A program made the position numbers and the translations under genes. The notes beneath the pieces are model-generated. The model saw only the letters and a program-made list of their open reading frames with translations, was not told the origin of the DNA and made no database searches. From S143-63 sp964425855 (GTDB lineage: Archaea > Thermoproteota > Thermoprotei_A > Sulfolobales > Acidilobaceae), in NCBI GenBank assembly GCA_964425855.1, contig CAYROE010000055.1, positions 1 to 8,509 of the forward strand: a stretch of DNA of 8,509 nt. The letters run 5' to 3'. Below, one piece after another: positions 1 through 5,663 of this stretch. Within the stretch, counting starts at the first letter, position 1, and every line of letters begins with the position of its first letter.

Positions 1-2
1 AA

Positions 3-44
3 GTCTATGGGGAACCCAGCCTGGTAATCAATGGACTTGGTTGA
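3..44 (+). CDS. Possible C-terminal tail of an upstream gene (partial)
   Basis: An open frame entering from the left edge would encode VYGEPSLVINGLG and stop at TGA 42-44, directly against the GAGGAGGTG ribosome binding site of the next gene. That packing is typical of compact archaeal operons. Two other frames also reach stops before base 59 (TAA 25-27 and TAG 56-58), so the choice rests only on this peptide looking the most protein-like. No function can be assigned. Confidence 0.3.
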   Translation, partial: VYGEPSLVINGLG

Positions 45-58
45 GGAGGTGGGCTTAG

Positions 59-406
59 ATGACTAGAAATAGGGGCACACCATTAAAGGTTCTCGCCCTT
101 GTAGTTGGAGCAGTACTTTATATGACTATACTATGGTTCCTCGAACAACCCTATAACTTGACTCTCGCACCGCTGATAGCAGGAATAATAATAGGCTACG
201 TTACAGGTAGCGGAAGGGAAGCCTTCCTCTACGGCCTAATAGCAGGTGCTGTTTCTATAACGTTAATACTTAACACCAACATGCTCTACGCATTCAAGAT
301 AATTGCTAGTATCGGTGGGGGACCAGTTGCGTTGATCGTCCTACTATACCATCTGTTAACGCCGGGCTTTATCGCCGCTACTACACGCTACATATTTCCC
401 GAGTAA
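59..406 (+). CDS. Small four-helix membrane protein of unknown function
   Basis: A 115-residue, very hydrophobic protein that I do not recognise by family. Four probable membrane helices can be seen at about residues 9-28, 35-50, 54-72 and 81-107. The second and third are rich in Gly and Ala (LIAGIIIGYVTG, GLIAGAVS), which suggests tight helix packing. A basic start (TRNR) favours a cytoplasmic N-terminus. There is no cleavable signal peptide, no catalytic motif and no metal-binding cluster. The ATG start is well supported: GAGGAGGTG at 43-51 lies seven bases upstream. The gene may be co-transcribed with whatever lies to the left, and it converges on the hydrolase gene, with 36 bases between stop codons. 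A T5 run at 449-453 could end its transcript. The fold resembles short archaeal membrane proteins of unknown role; nothing in the context hints at a job. Confidence 0.75.
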   Translation: MTRNRGTPLKVLALVVGAVLYMTILWFLEQPYNLTLAPLIAGIIIGYVTGSGREAFLYGLIAGAVSITLILNTNMLYAFKIIASIGGGPVALIVLLYHLLTPGFIAATTRYIFPE

Positions 407-442
407 ACAAAATATGGGAAATAAAGATAGTGTGAGATTCAT

Positions 443-1351
443 CTATTGTTTTTCCTTTCTCAAATGATACTCTACCATTCCCCAAACAGTGCTATAGTAG
501 AATGTTACATAGGCGATTTTTCCTCCTTTCTCAACGACATAGCGTGCCTCATCCAAGTATTCTGGTAGCTTCTCTGCGGCCTGTGAGGGGTCACTCACTC
601 CTTCTGATACTAGTTTTTGTACGGCGCCAAGCCATTTCTCTAGTTGTTGCTTGTGTTGCTCAAGGTACTCTGTGCCTGGTAGAGGGTCTATCCCATAATG
701 TGTAGGGACTATCTTGTTTGGATTCAGTTTCTTCATCTTCTCCAGGCTCTCAATATAGAGTTTGGGCCTGAAGGGTGGTGGAGTAGTTGGAAGCCTGATC
801 CTCGTACCATCTACGATAAATGATACTCCTGCAGCGTCACCAGTATATAAATGTCTTTGGGGTTCCTGTAGTATGCTCATGTGATGGCTGGCATGTCCAG
901 GGGTATACTGTATGAGGAGGCGTTGATCCCGGCCTAGCTCTATGATCTCTCCGTCTATGGCAGCGTGGAGCTGGTCTTCGGGGACGGGGATTGGTTCCCC
1001 GTAGAGTATTGCGATTTCTCCCAGGACCTGCTGGCTTGCCTGCCATAGTTTTCCTGGATTTGCTAGGTGCTTGTATCCTCTTGGATGTACTATTATCTTT
1101 GCACGAGGATAACGTTTCGCTAGATGTCCTGCTGCTCCTCCGTGATCTAGGTGGATGTGTGTAACTATTATATAGTCTGGTTCTATTCCTTGCTCGTCGA
1201 GCTTATTTATTAGGAGGTCGCTTGTTGAGGCAGGCCCTGTCTCGATAAGCGCCACTTTTTCGTCTCCAATTATAAGATATGATGCTATTAGTTCTCTACC
1301 GTAACCCTCAGGAGTAACATCTATTATGACTAGATCGTTTTCTCGCGGCAC
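443..1351 (-). CDS. Metallo-beta-lactamase-fold hydrolase
   Basis: A 302-residue soluble protein with a complete two-metal site: H65, H67, D69 and H70 (THIHLDH), H153 (TPGHASHH), D172 (YTGDAAG) and H218 (VPTHYG). The N-terminal half is the MBL core. Residues from about 196 on form a helical extension that could cover the active site, as in hydrolases of thioesters and related small esters. The pattern resembles the archaeal ST1585-like and glyoxalase-II-like groups, but the substrate cannot be read from sequence. The start is GTG at 1351. No SD precedes it, no in-frame start lies just upstream, and a TATA-like box about 21 bases upstream suggests a leaderless transcript. It converges on the small membrane protein gene and diverges from the DUF1641-like gene. 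An acyl-CoA thioester substrate would fit the nearby acyl-CoA mutase, but this is only inference. Confidence 0.88.
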   Translation of the reverse strand: MPRENDLVIIDVTPEGYGRELIASYLIIGDEKVALIETGPASTSDLLINKLDEQGIEPDYIIVTHIHLDHGGAAGHLAKRYPRAKIIVHPRGYKHLANPGKLWQASQQVLGEIAILYGEPIPVPEDQLHAAIDGEIIELGRDQRLLIQYTPGHASHHMSILQEPQRHLYTGDAAGVSFIVDGTRIRLPTTPPPFRPKLYIESLEKMKKLNPNKIVPTHYGIDPLPGTEYLEQHKQQLEKWLGAVQKLVSEGVSDPSQAAEKLPEYLDEARYVVEKGGKIAYVTFYYSTVWGMVEYHLRKEKQ

Positions 1352-1367
1352 AGAATATACACCATGT

Positions 1368-1376
1368 CTTTATATC
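1368..1376 (-). promoter_or_regulatory. TATA box for the MBL hydrolase gene
   Basis: On the minus strand GATATAAAG is centred about 21 bases before the GTG start at 1351. Archaeal TATA boxes usually sit about 26 bases before the transcription start, which would put that start at or within a few bases of the GTG. Together with the missing SD, this suggests a leaderless or nearly leaderless mRNA. Confidence 0.45.
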
Positions 1377-1465
1377 GAGTGCGAGCTAGAATATTATGTA
1401 TTCGCGTATAGTTCACGCTTATTGAATATATAGGGAACAATACCATATACGTGGAGGGATACATT

Positions 1466-1840
1466 ATGAGCGAGGATACCTATGAAGCCCTAGATGCAGG
1501 AATCGAAGCTGCCCTGAGGCTTATGGCCCAAGTTGATCTCGACAGGCTCGAGAGGCTAGTCGAGATACTTCCCAAGATAGAGAAGCTACTGGCACTATTA
1601 GATAAGCTGGACGACAATACAATAGCTTCCCTAGAAAAACTCATCGATCTACTGCCTGTCTTGACTTCGAGACTCGATAACACTGCTCCATGTATAGAAG
1701 AAGCCTTCAGATCCGTCGAGGGAGCAGAGCCCGTTACGGGATTAAAGGGGCTTCTCAACCTTCTTAGAGACAAGGAAGTCCAGGAGGGTATCGGAAAAGC
1801 TGTTGCCGTCCTGCGTGTTCTAGGAAAATGTAAGATCTAG
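1466..1840 (+). CDS. Short helical DUF1641-like protein
   Basis: A 124-residue, almost entirely helical protein. Residues 23-70 have leucines and isoleucines in coiled-coil-like spacing (LDRLERLVEILPKIEKLL and onward). The C-terminal part from about 92 to 121 (GLKGLLNLLRDKEVQEGIG) matches the short DUF1641 signature as I remember it: a Gly-Leu-rich stretch, RD, xVQ, then a second hydrophobic helix. Proteins with this motif often sit beside redox enzymes such as formate dehydrogenase, but none is present here, so its partner is unknown. The frame also permits a GTG start at 1451, but GGAGG at 1453-1457 lies eight bases before ATG 1466 and would fall inside the longer version, so ATG 1466 is chosen. 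The gene stands alone between a divergent and a convergent neighbour. It has cysteines at C76 and C122 but no metal-binding pattern. Confidence 0.7.
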   Translation: MSEDTYEALDAGIEAALRLMAQVDLDRLERLVEILPKIEKLLALLDKLDDNTIASLEKLIDLLPVLTSRLDNTAPCIEEAFRSVEGAEPVTGLKGLLNLLRDKEVQEGIGKAVAVLRVLGKCKI

Positions 1841-1847
1841 CCCGTTA

Positions 1848-1880
1848 GAAAAAATAGTAATTGGAGGGTGCCGTCCCACC
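1848..1880 (-). terminator. Hairpin plus T6 terminator after the mutase operon
   Basis: Eleven bases after the stop codon of the B12-binding subunit, the minus strand can fold GGTGGGACGGCACCCTCC (1880-1863). Five G-C pairs form around one A/A-type mismatch. The next bases lead into a T6 run at 1854-1849. Archaeal termination depends mainly on T-runs, which this site has. The matching A-run cannot serve the plus-strand gene. Confidence 0.5.
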
Positions 1881-1890
1881 ATTAACTAAT

Positions 1891-2358
1891 CTACGTAAAT
1901 AACCCCTCTTTTTCTCGTTTTTCCGCCGCTAAGCGGCGCACTGCCTCTATTATTGTTTTGAGACTGCTTCCAGGAAGGAATACTTCTCTTACACCCATTT
2001 TCTTGAGGGGCTCTATGTCTACCAGTGGTATGGTACCTCCCACTACCACTGGTATATCGTCTGCTCCTATCTCTTTGAGTTTCTCCATCAATTTCTTTAC
2101 ATGGTGTATATGTGCACCCGACAGTATACTTATTCCTATCACGTCTACGTCTTCTTGTATAGCAGACATTACTACTTGTTCCGGCGTCTGTCTTATACCC
2201 GTGTATACTACTTCGAACCCGGCGTCTTTGAGTGCTCTCGCTATTACTTTTGCTCCCCGATCGTGACCGTCTATTCCGAGCTTGGCTACGAGGACCTTGA
2301 AGGGCCTCTTAGCCTTTATCTCCTCTCTAATAGATTGGAGGCTCGACATATACGCCAT
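1891..2358 (-). CDS. B12-binding small subunit of a methylmalonyl-CoA mutase-family enzyme
   Basis: A 155-residue cobalamin-binding domain protein that supplies the coenzyme-B12-binding Rossmann-like half of the mutase. The full base-off/His-on signature is present: D30-G-H32-D-R-G35 (H32 is the lower cobalt ligand), S77-I-L79 and G107-G108. Its length is usual for stand-alone archaeal small subunits. The reading frame overlaps the end of the large-subunit gene by 32 bases, so the two are co-transcribed and probably translationally coupled. GGAGG at 2366-2362 lies inside the upstream gene. It is three bases from the first ATG (2358) and twelve from a second in-frame ATG (2349); neither spacing is ideal, so the start is uncertain by three residues. 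The C-terminal tail (AAEKREKEG) is highly charged. In the usual nomenclature this would be mcmA2; the substrate is set by the large subunit. Confidence 0.93.
   Translation of the reverse strand: MAYMSSLQSIREEIKAKRPFKVLVAKLGIDGHDRGAKVIARALKDAGFEVVYTGIRQTPEQVVMSAIQEDVDVIGISILSGAHIHHVKKLMEKLKEIGADDIPVVVGGTIPLVDIEPLKKMGVREVFLPGSSLKTIIEAVRRLAAEKREKEGLFT
1909..1922 (+). terminator. T-rich termination signal for the DUF1641-like gene
   Basis: Downstream of the plus-strand stop at 1840, two T5 runs (1909-1913 and 1918-1922) lie close together within the 3' end of the opposing B12-binding gene. Such T-runs are typical archaeal termination signals. A GC-rich dyad (1924-1938) follows directly. Confidence 0.35.
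1924..1938. repeat. Perfect 7-bp GC-rich dyad
   Basis: CGCCGCT-A-AGCGGCG is a perfect inverted repeat with a one-base centre. It lies inside the last codons of the B12-binding subunit (encoding RRLAA on the minus strand) and immediately after the T-runs on the plus strand. As RNA it could form a five-pair GC stem with a five-base loop on either strand. It may stabilise 3' ends or help separate the convergent transcripts, but codon constraints alone could also produce it. Confidence 0.4.
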
Positions 2359-4027
2359 ACACCTCCTTCAACGCACCCATGATCTCTCCAATAGTTGCCT
2401 TTGCCTTAACCGCCTCTAGCACATAGGGCATAATGTTTTCTCCTCTTGAAGCGGCCCTCTTGAGGTTCTCGAGAGCAGTGTTCCATTTTGCTCTGTCTCT
2501 CTCGCTCCGGATACGTTTCACCCTCTGTTTCTGCCTCTCCTCTATTTCCTCCTGGTCGAACTCGAGGAGCGGGACCTTACGGATGTCTTCTTCCTCTTCT
2601 TCGACGAACATGTTTACCCCAACTATGACTCTTTTTCCAGCATCGACTTCTTGCTGGAACCTGTAGCTCGCCTCGGCTATTTCTCTCTGGGGGAAGCCCT
2701 TCTTCACGGCCTCCAGCATTCCACCCATGCGCTCTATCCTGTCAATGTACCTCCACGCCCGTTCCTCGATCTCGTCCGTTAACCATTCTACAAAGTAGCT
2801 TCCTCCACAGGGATCAATCGTATCTACGACCCCGGTTTCATAGGCTATGATTTGCTGTGTTCTGAGAGCTATCTTGGCGGCGAACTCGCTAGGGACCCTG
2901 AATGGCTCATCGAAGCTATTTGTGTGAAGGCTCTGCGTCCCTCCGAGGACTGCTGCGAGAGCCTCGATCGCTGTTCTGACAATGTTGATCCAGGGTTGCT
3001 GTGCCATAAGGCTTACTCCAGCTGTCTGGGTGTGGAACCTCATCCAGAGGCTTCGCTTTTTCTTCGCACCGAACCAGTCACGCATTATTTTTGCCCACAT
3101 CCTTCTTGCTGCCCGGAACTTTGCGATTTCTTCGAAGAAGTTTATGTGGCTGTCCCAGAAGAAGCTTAGTCTTGGCGCGAATTCGTCAACATCTAGGCCT
3201 CTAGCTGTTAGCTGCCTGACGTATTCTATTCCATCTGCTATGGTGAATGCTAGTTCTTGTACTGCTGTGGAGCCTGCTTCTCTTATATGATATCCGCTTA
3301 TGCTTATCGGGTTCCATTTAGGAATGTTCCTTATGCTCCATTCTATTAGGTCCATCGCTACCTTTACAGCGGGTTCCGGTGGGAACACGTAGCTTTTCTG
3401 TGCTATGAATTCCTTGAGTGGATCATTCTGGGTTGTGCCACCTATCTTGTGTCTTGGTACTCCCTTGCTTTCTGCCACGGCTACGTAGAAGCTTAGGAGG
3501 ACTGGGGCCGGCGGGTTTATTGTCATGTTAGTTGTGACGGCTGACATGTCTATGTTGCGGAAGATTATATCCATGTCTACTATTGTTGGGACGCTAACTC
3601 CTACTATTCCTACTTCTCCCTCTGCCATTGGGTCATCAGGATCTATTCCTATTAATGTTGGATAGTCGAATGCGAGGCTGAGCCCTGTTTCGCCGTGCTT
3701 TATGAGGAATAGGAGTCTCTGGTTTGTTTCCTCGGGTCCTCCGAAGCCGCTGAACATTCTCATTGTCCATAGTCTTGCCCTGTACATTGTTGCGTGTATT
3801 CCTCTCGTGAAGGGGTATTCTCCGGGGAAACCGAGTTTTTCCATGTAGTCGTGGTCTTTGATGTCTAGAGGCGTGTAGATTCTCTTGACTGGTATCCAAC
3901 TAAGAGTATTGAATTCTTCCATTCTCTCCGGGAGCTTTCTCAGCCACTCAGGTACAAGCTCTTTTTCATATTTCTCGTAAGCCTCTGCTATACGTTTCAA
4001 GGAGTCATCGTTAAATAAGCTCGACAA
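2327..4027 (-). CDS. Large (substrate-binding) subunit of a methylmalonyl-CoA mutase-family enzyme, isobutyryl-CoA mutase-like active site
   Basis: A 566-residue TIM-barrel subunit of an adenosylcobalamin-dependent acyl-CoA mutase, lacking the fused B12 domain, which is encoded by the next gene. Family landmarks are TRGIHATMY (74-82), WTMR (87-90), GYHIREAG with catalytic H247, FAPRLSFFW and QSLHTNS. Aligned from memory with the Propionibacterium enzyme at a constant offset of three, F92 replaces Tyr89, Q210 replaces Arg207 and H78 replaces Tyr75. Phe plus Gln is the combination I associate with isobutyryl-CoA mutase, so n-butyryl-CoA/isobutyryl-CoA is a likelier substrate pair than methylmalonyl-CoA/succinyl-CoA. 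A119 argues against 2-hydroxyisobutyryl-CoA mutase, which has Asp there. The TTG start at 4027 is the only start before an in-frame stop upstream; it has only a weak GGGTG and a TATA-like box at the leaderless distance. No MeaB-type GTPase or epimerase gene is in the window. Confidence 0.93.
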   Translation of the reverse strand: MSSLFNDDSLKRIAEAYEKYEKELVPEWLRKLPERMEEFNTLSWIPVKRIYTPLDIKDHDYMEKLGFPGEYPFTRGIHATMYRARLWTMRMFSGFGGPEETNQRLLFLIKHGETGLSLAFDYPTLIGIDPDDPMAEGEVGIVGVSVPTIVDMDIIFRNIDMSAVTTNMTINPPAPVLLSFYVAVAESKGVPRHKIGGTTQNDPLKEFIAQKSYVFPPEPAVKVAMDLIEWSIRNIPKWNPISISGYHIREAGSTAVQELAFTIADGIEYVRQLTARGLDVDEFAPRLSFFWDSHINFFEEIAKFRAARRMWAKIMRDWFGAKKKRSLWMRFHTQTAGVSLMAQQPWINIVRTAIEALAAVLGGTQSLHTNSFDEPFRVPSEFAAKIALRTQQIIAYETGVVDTIDPCGGSYFVEWLTDEIEERAWRYIDRIERMGGMLEAVKKGFPQREIAEASYRFQQEVDAGKRVIVGVNMFVEEEEEDIRKVPLLEFDQEEIEERQKQRVKRIRSERDRAKWNTALENLKRAASRGENIMPYVLEAVKAKATIGEIMGALKEVYGVYVEPPIY

Positions 4028-4048
4028 GTCGCGGCACCCACAATAAGA

Positions 4049-4058
4049 CTATTTTTAG
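4049..4058 (-). promoter_or_regulatory. TATA-like box for the mutase operon
   Basis: On the minus strand CTAAAAATAG is centred about 26-27 bases before the TTG start at 4027, the usual archaeal TATA-to-start distance for a leaderless transcript. The element is AT-symmetrical enough (TATTTTTA on the plus strand) that it might also serve the divergent gene. Position and composition are the only evidence. Confidence 0.4.
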
Positions 4059-4113
4059 AACAGTTATTATCTTTTCAAATAAGATCTATTAGTAGGTTAA
4101 ACCATAAAGAAAA

Positions 4114-4130
4114 CTGGATACGGTGTCCAG
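4114..4130. promoter_or_regulatory. 17-bp dyad just upstream of the btuF-like gene's ribosome binding site
   Basis: CTGGATAC-G-GTGTCCAG is an inverted repeat with eight-base arms, one mismatch and a single central base. It ends four bases before the GGGGAG ribosome binding site (4134-4139) of the BtuF-like gene. It could be an operator for a dimeric repressor or, in the mRNA, a small hairpin controlling translation. It is far too small to be a cobalamin riboswitch. Confidence 0.45.
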
Positions 4131-4144
4131 AAAGGGGAGAAAAC

Positions 4145-5005
4145 ATGAGAAAAATATACAGCGAAATCCTAGGAGAATACGTCGAGCTACCAGACAAGCC
4201 CACACGAATAGTAAGCCTCGCACCATCAATAACCGAAACCCTATACCTACTCGGACTAGAGCAAAGAATAGCCGCCGTAAGCCACTTCTGCAACAAACCC
4301 GAAGAAGCCAAACAAAAACCCAGAATAGGAAGCTACTTCCAAGTAAACACAAGAAAACTTGAAGAAATAGAGCCAGACCTCATACTCGTAACAACGGGAG
4401 CCCAGAGGAAACTAGCACTAGACCTACACGCAAAAGGATACAAGGTATACCCAGTCCCGCTCCCCACCTCAATATACGGAATCATAGACAACACAATAAC
4501 GATAGGACACGTGACCAACGCCATCGAGCCAGCCAGAAGACTAGCAAGAGTGCTAGCTAGAAAAGCAGTTCTACTAGAGGGACAAGTCATGAATAATCCA
4601 AGAATATACTATGAGATCTGGCTAGGAGGCCCGGTAACAATAGGTGCCTATAGCTACATAACAGACGCACTCAACCACATAGGAGCAACAACCTGCTTCG
4701 AAGACCATGAACAACCATGGATAATCAACCCTGACCCAGAACAAGTCAAACAATGTAGACCCGATATAATACTATACGAAATACCACCATACAGCGAGAA
4801 CATCATAAAACTGATCGAGAAAAGCATAAAGGAGAGAGGACTAGACAAGAACAAGATACTAGCCATTCCACCAGACAGCCTAGCACACTACGGCCCGGAC
4901 TTATTCAACATACTAGAAGACCTCGTCCTAAAACTAAACGGCAAGACGCCAGTAAAAACACAGATAATCTCCTTCGAGGAGCTACTAGGATACAAAACTA
5001 CTTAG
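4145..5005 (+). CDS. BtuF/TroA-like corrinoid or metal-chelate binding protein lacking a signal peptide
   Basis: A 286-residue protein of the helical-backbone substrate-binding fold used by BtuF (vitamin B12) and iron-siderophore binding proteins. Features in order are PTRIVSLAPSITETLYLLGL (residues 19-38), RIGSYFQVNTRKLEEIEPDLIL (60-81, the family's G/N-xx-x-LE-I-x-PDLI pattern), a long linking helix (about 115-150), GAYSYITDALNHIGA (167-181) and EQPW at 189-192, where BtuF has its W-containing lobe-2 loop. There is no N-terminal hydrophobic segment or lipobox, so the protein as read is cytoplasmic, unlike classical ABC-transporter binding proteins. No permease or ATPase gene accompanies it. 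GGGGAG at 4134-4139 sets the ATG start. The gene diverges from the B12-dependent mutase and leads the cysC operon with a 37-base gap. Binding of corrinoid is inferred from fold and context; a metal chelate is possible. Confidence 0.82.
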   Translation: MRKIYSEILGEYVELPDKPTRIVSLAPSITETLYLLGLEQRIAAVSHFCNKPEEAKQKPRIGSYFQVNTRKLEEIEPDLILVTTGAQRKLALDLHAKGYKVYPVPLPTSIYGIIDNTITIGHVTNAIEPARRLARVLARKAVLLEGQVMNNPRIYYEIWLGGPVTIGAYSYITDALNHIGATTCFEDHEQPWIINPDPEQVKQCRPDIILYEIPPYSENIIKLIEKSIKERGLDKNKILAIPPDSLAHYGPDLFNILEDLVLKLNGKTPVKTQIISFEELLGYKTT

Positions 5006-5042
5006 TCAAGAAACTACAATGAACCGACAAGGTGCCTAAAGA

Positions 5043-5600
5043 GTGACGGAAAAAAAGTGTCTAGATAGGGGATTCGTCGTATGGCTCACAGGACTACCCG
5101 GAAGCGGTAAGACAACTATAGCGTCAAAAACAAAAGAGATCCTCGAGGCAAGAGGATACCGAGTAGAGCTCATAGACGGAGACTGGGCCAGGAGAACAAT
5201 AAGCCTCGGTGCAGGATATACACGTGAGGAAAGAAGAATACACCTCCACAGGATAGCATGGGTCTCAAGGCTCCTAGCAAGAAACGGAGTAATAGTGCTA
5301 GCAAGCTTCGTCTCCCCCTACAGAGAAGTAAGAAAAATGATACGCGATATAATCATCGAGGAAGTACCATTCGTAGAAGTATATGTCAAGGCCAGCATAG
5401 ACACAGTGATAAAAAGGGATCCAAAGGGACTCTACGCGAAGGCTCTAAAAGGAGAGATAAAGAACATGACCGGAATCGATGATCCCTACGAGCCACCCGA
5501 AAACCCTGACCTCGTTCTAGACACTGAGAACAATCCCGTAGAGAAGAACGTTAAAGACCTCGTAGAATACATCAAGTCAAGATTCGGCCTAGATCTCTAA
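5043..5600 (+). CDS. cysC: Adenylylsulfate (APS) kinase
   Basis: Phosphorylates the 3' hydroxyl of adenosine 5'-phosphosulfate with ATP to give PAPS, the sulfate donor for sulfotransferases and PAPS reductases. The 185-residue cytoplasmic protein is full length for the family. It shows a Walker A loop GLPGSGKTT (17-25), the APS-site segment DGDWAR (45-50), the conserved FVSPYR with S91, RDPKGLYAKA (125-134) and GEIKNMTGIDDPYEPPENP (137-155). Bacterial enzymes have Asn where W48 sits; DGDW is what I recall for crenarchaeal enzymes such as that of Aeropyrum, so it is not a defect. The start is GTG 5043, with AAGGTG eight bases upstream. The gene lies 37 bases after the BtuF-like gene and 63 before the phosphodiesterase gene. 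Sat, which makes its substrate, is encoded on the opposite strand nearby. Confidence 0.95.
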   Translation: MTEKKCLDRGFVVWLTGLPGSGKTTIASKTKEILEARGYRVELIDGDWARRTISLGAGYTREERRIHLHRIAWVSRLLARNGVIVLASFVSPYREVRKMIRDIIIEEVPFVEVYVKASIDTVIKRDPKGLYAKALKGEIKNMTGIDDPYEPPENPDLVLDTENNPVEKNVKDLVEYIKSRFGLDL

Positions 5601-5663
5601 GAATAAACTATTAGAATAAATCGACCTACACACCATTAACCACTCGTGGAGGAATGATCAAAA

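Noticed and set aside
1451..1465. GTG start that would lengthen the DUF1641-like protein by five residues
   Set aside because: The ribosome binding site GGAGG (1453-1457) would then be inside the coding region; ATG 1466 has ideal spacing.
2852..3169. Open frame of 105 codons on the plus strand inside the mutase large-subunit gene
   Set aside because: It lies opposite a clearly recognised gene, has no family resemblance, and its openness follows from the codon bias of the real frame.
2327..4027. 2-hydroxyisobutyryl-CoA mutase identity for the large subunit
   Set aside because: The position that is Asp in that enzyme is A119 here, and the Ile position is F92.
4069..4085. ATCTT / AAGAT inverted repeat in the same region
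   Set aside because: Five-base AT-rich arms with a seven-base spacer are expected by chance in such sequence.
4028..4144. Cobalamin riboswitch in the divergent region between mutase and btuF-like genes
   Set aside because: The space is too short and has no B12-box-like conserved core; only a 17-bp dyad is present.
4075..4352. Overlapping minus-strand open frames opposite the btuF-like gene, rich in Leu, Phe and Ser
   Set aside because: The apparent hydrophobicity comes from the A-rich, T-poor codon choice of the real gene read backwards; not credible membrane proteins.
5177..5194. DGDW instead of DGDN in APS kinase as a possible loss-of-function change
   Set aside because: All other motifs are intact, and I recall the same DGDW form in crenarchaeal APS kinases.
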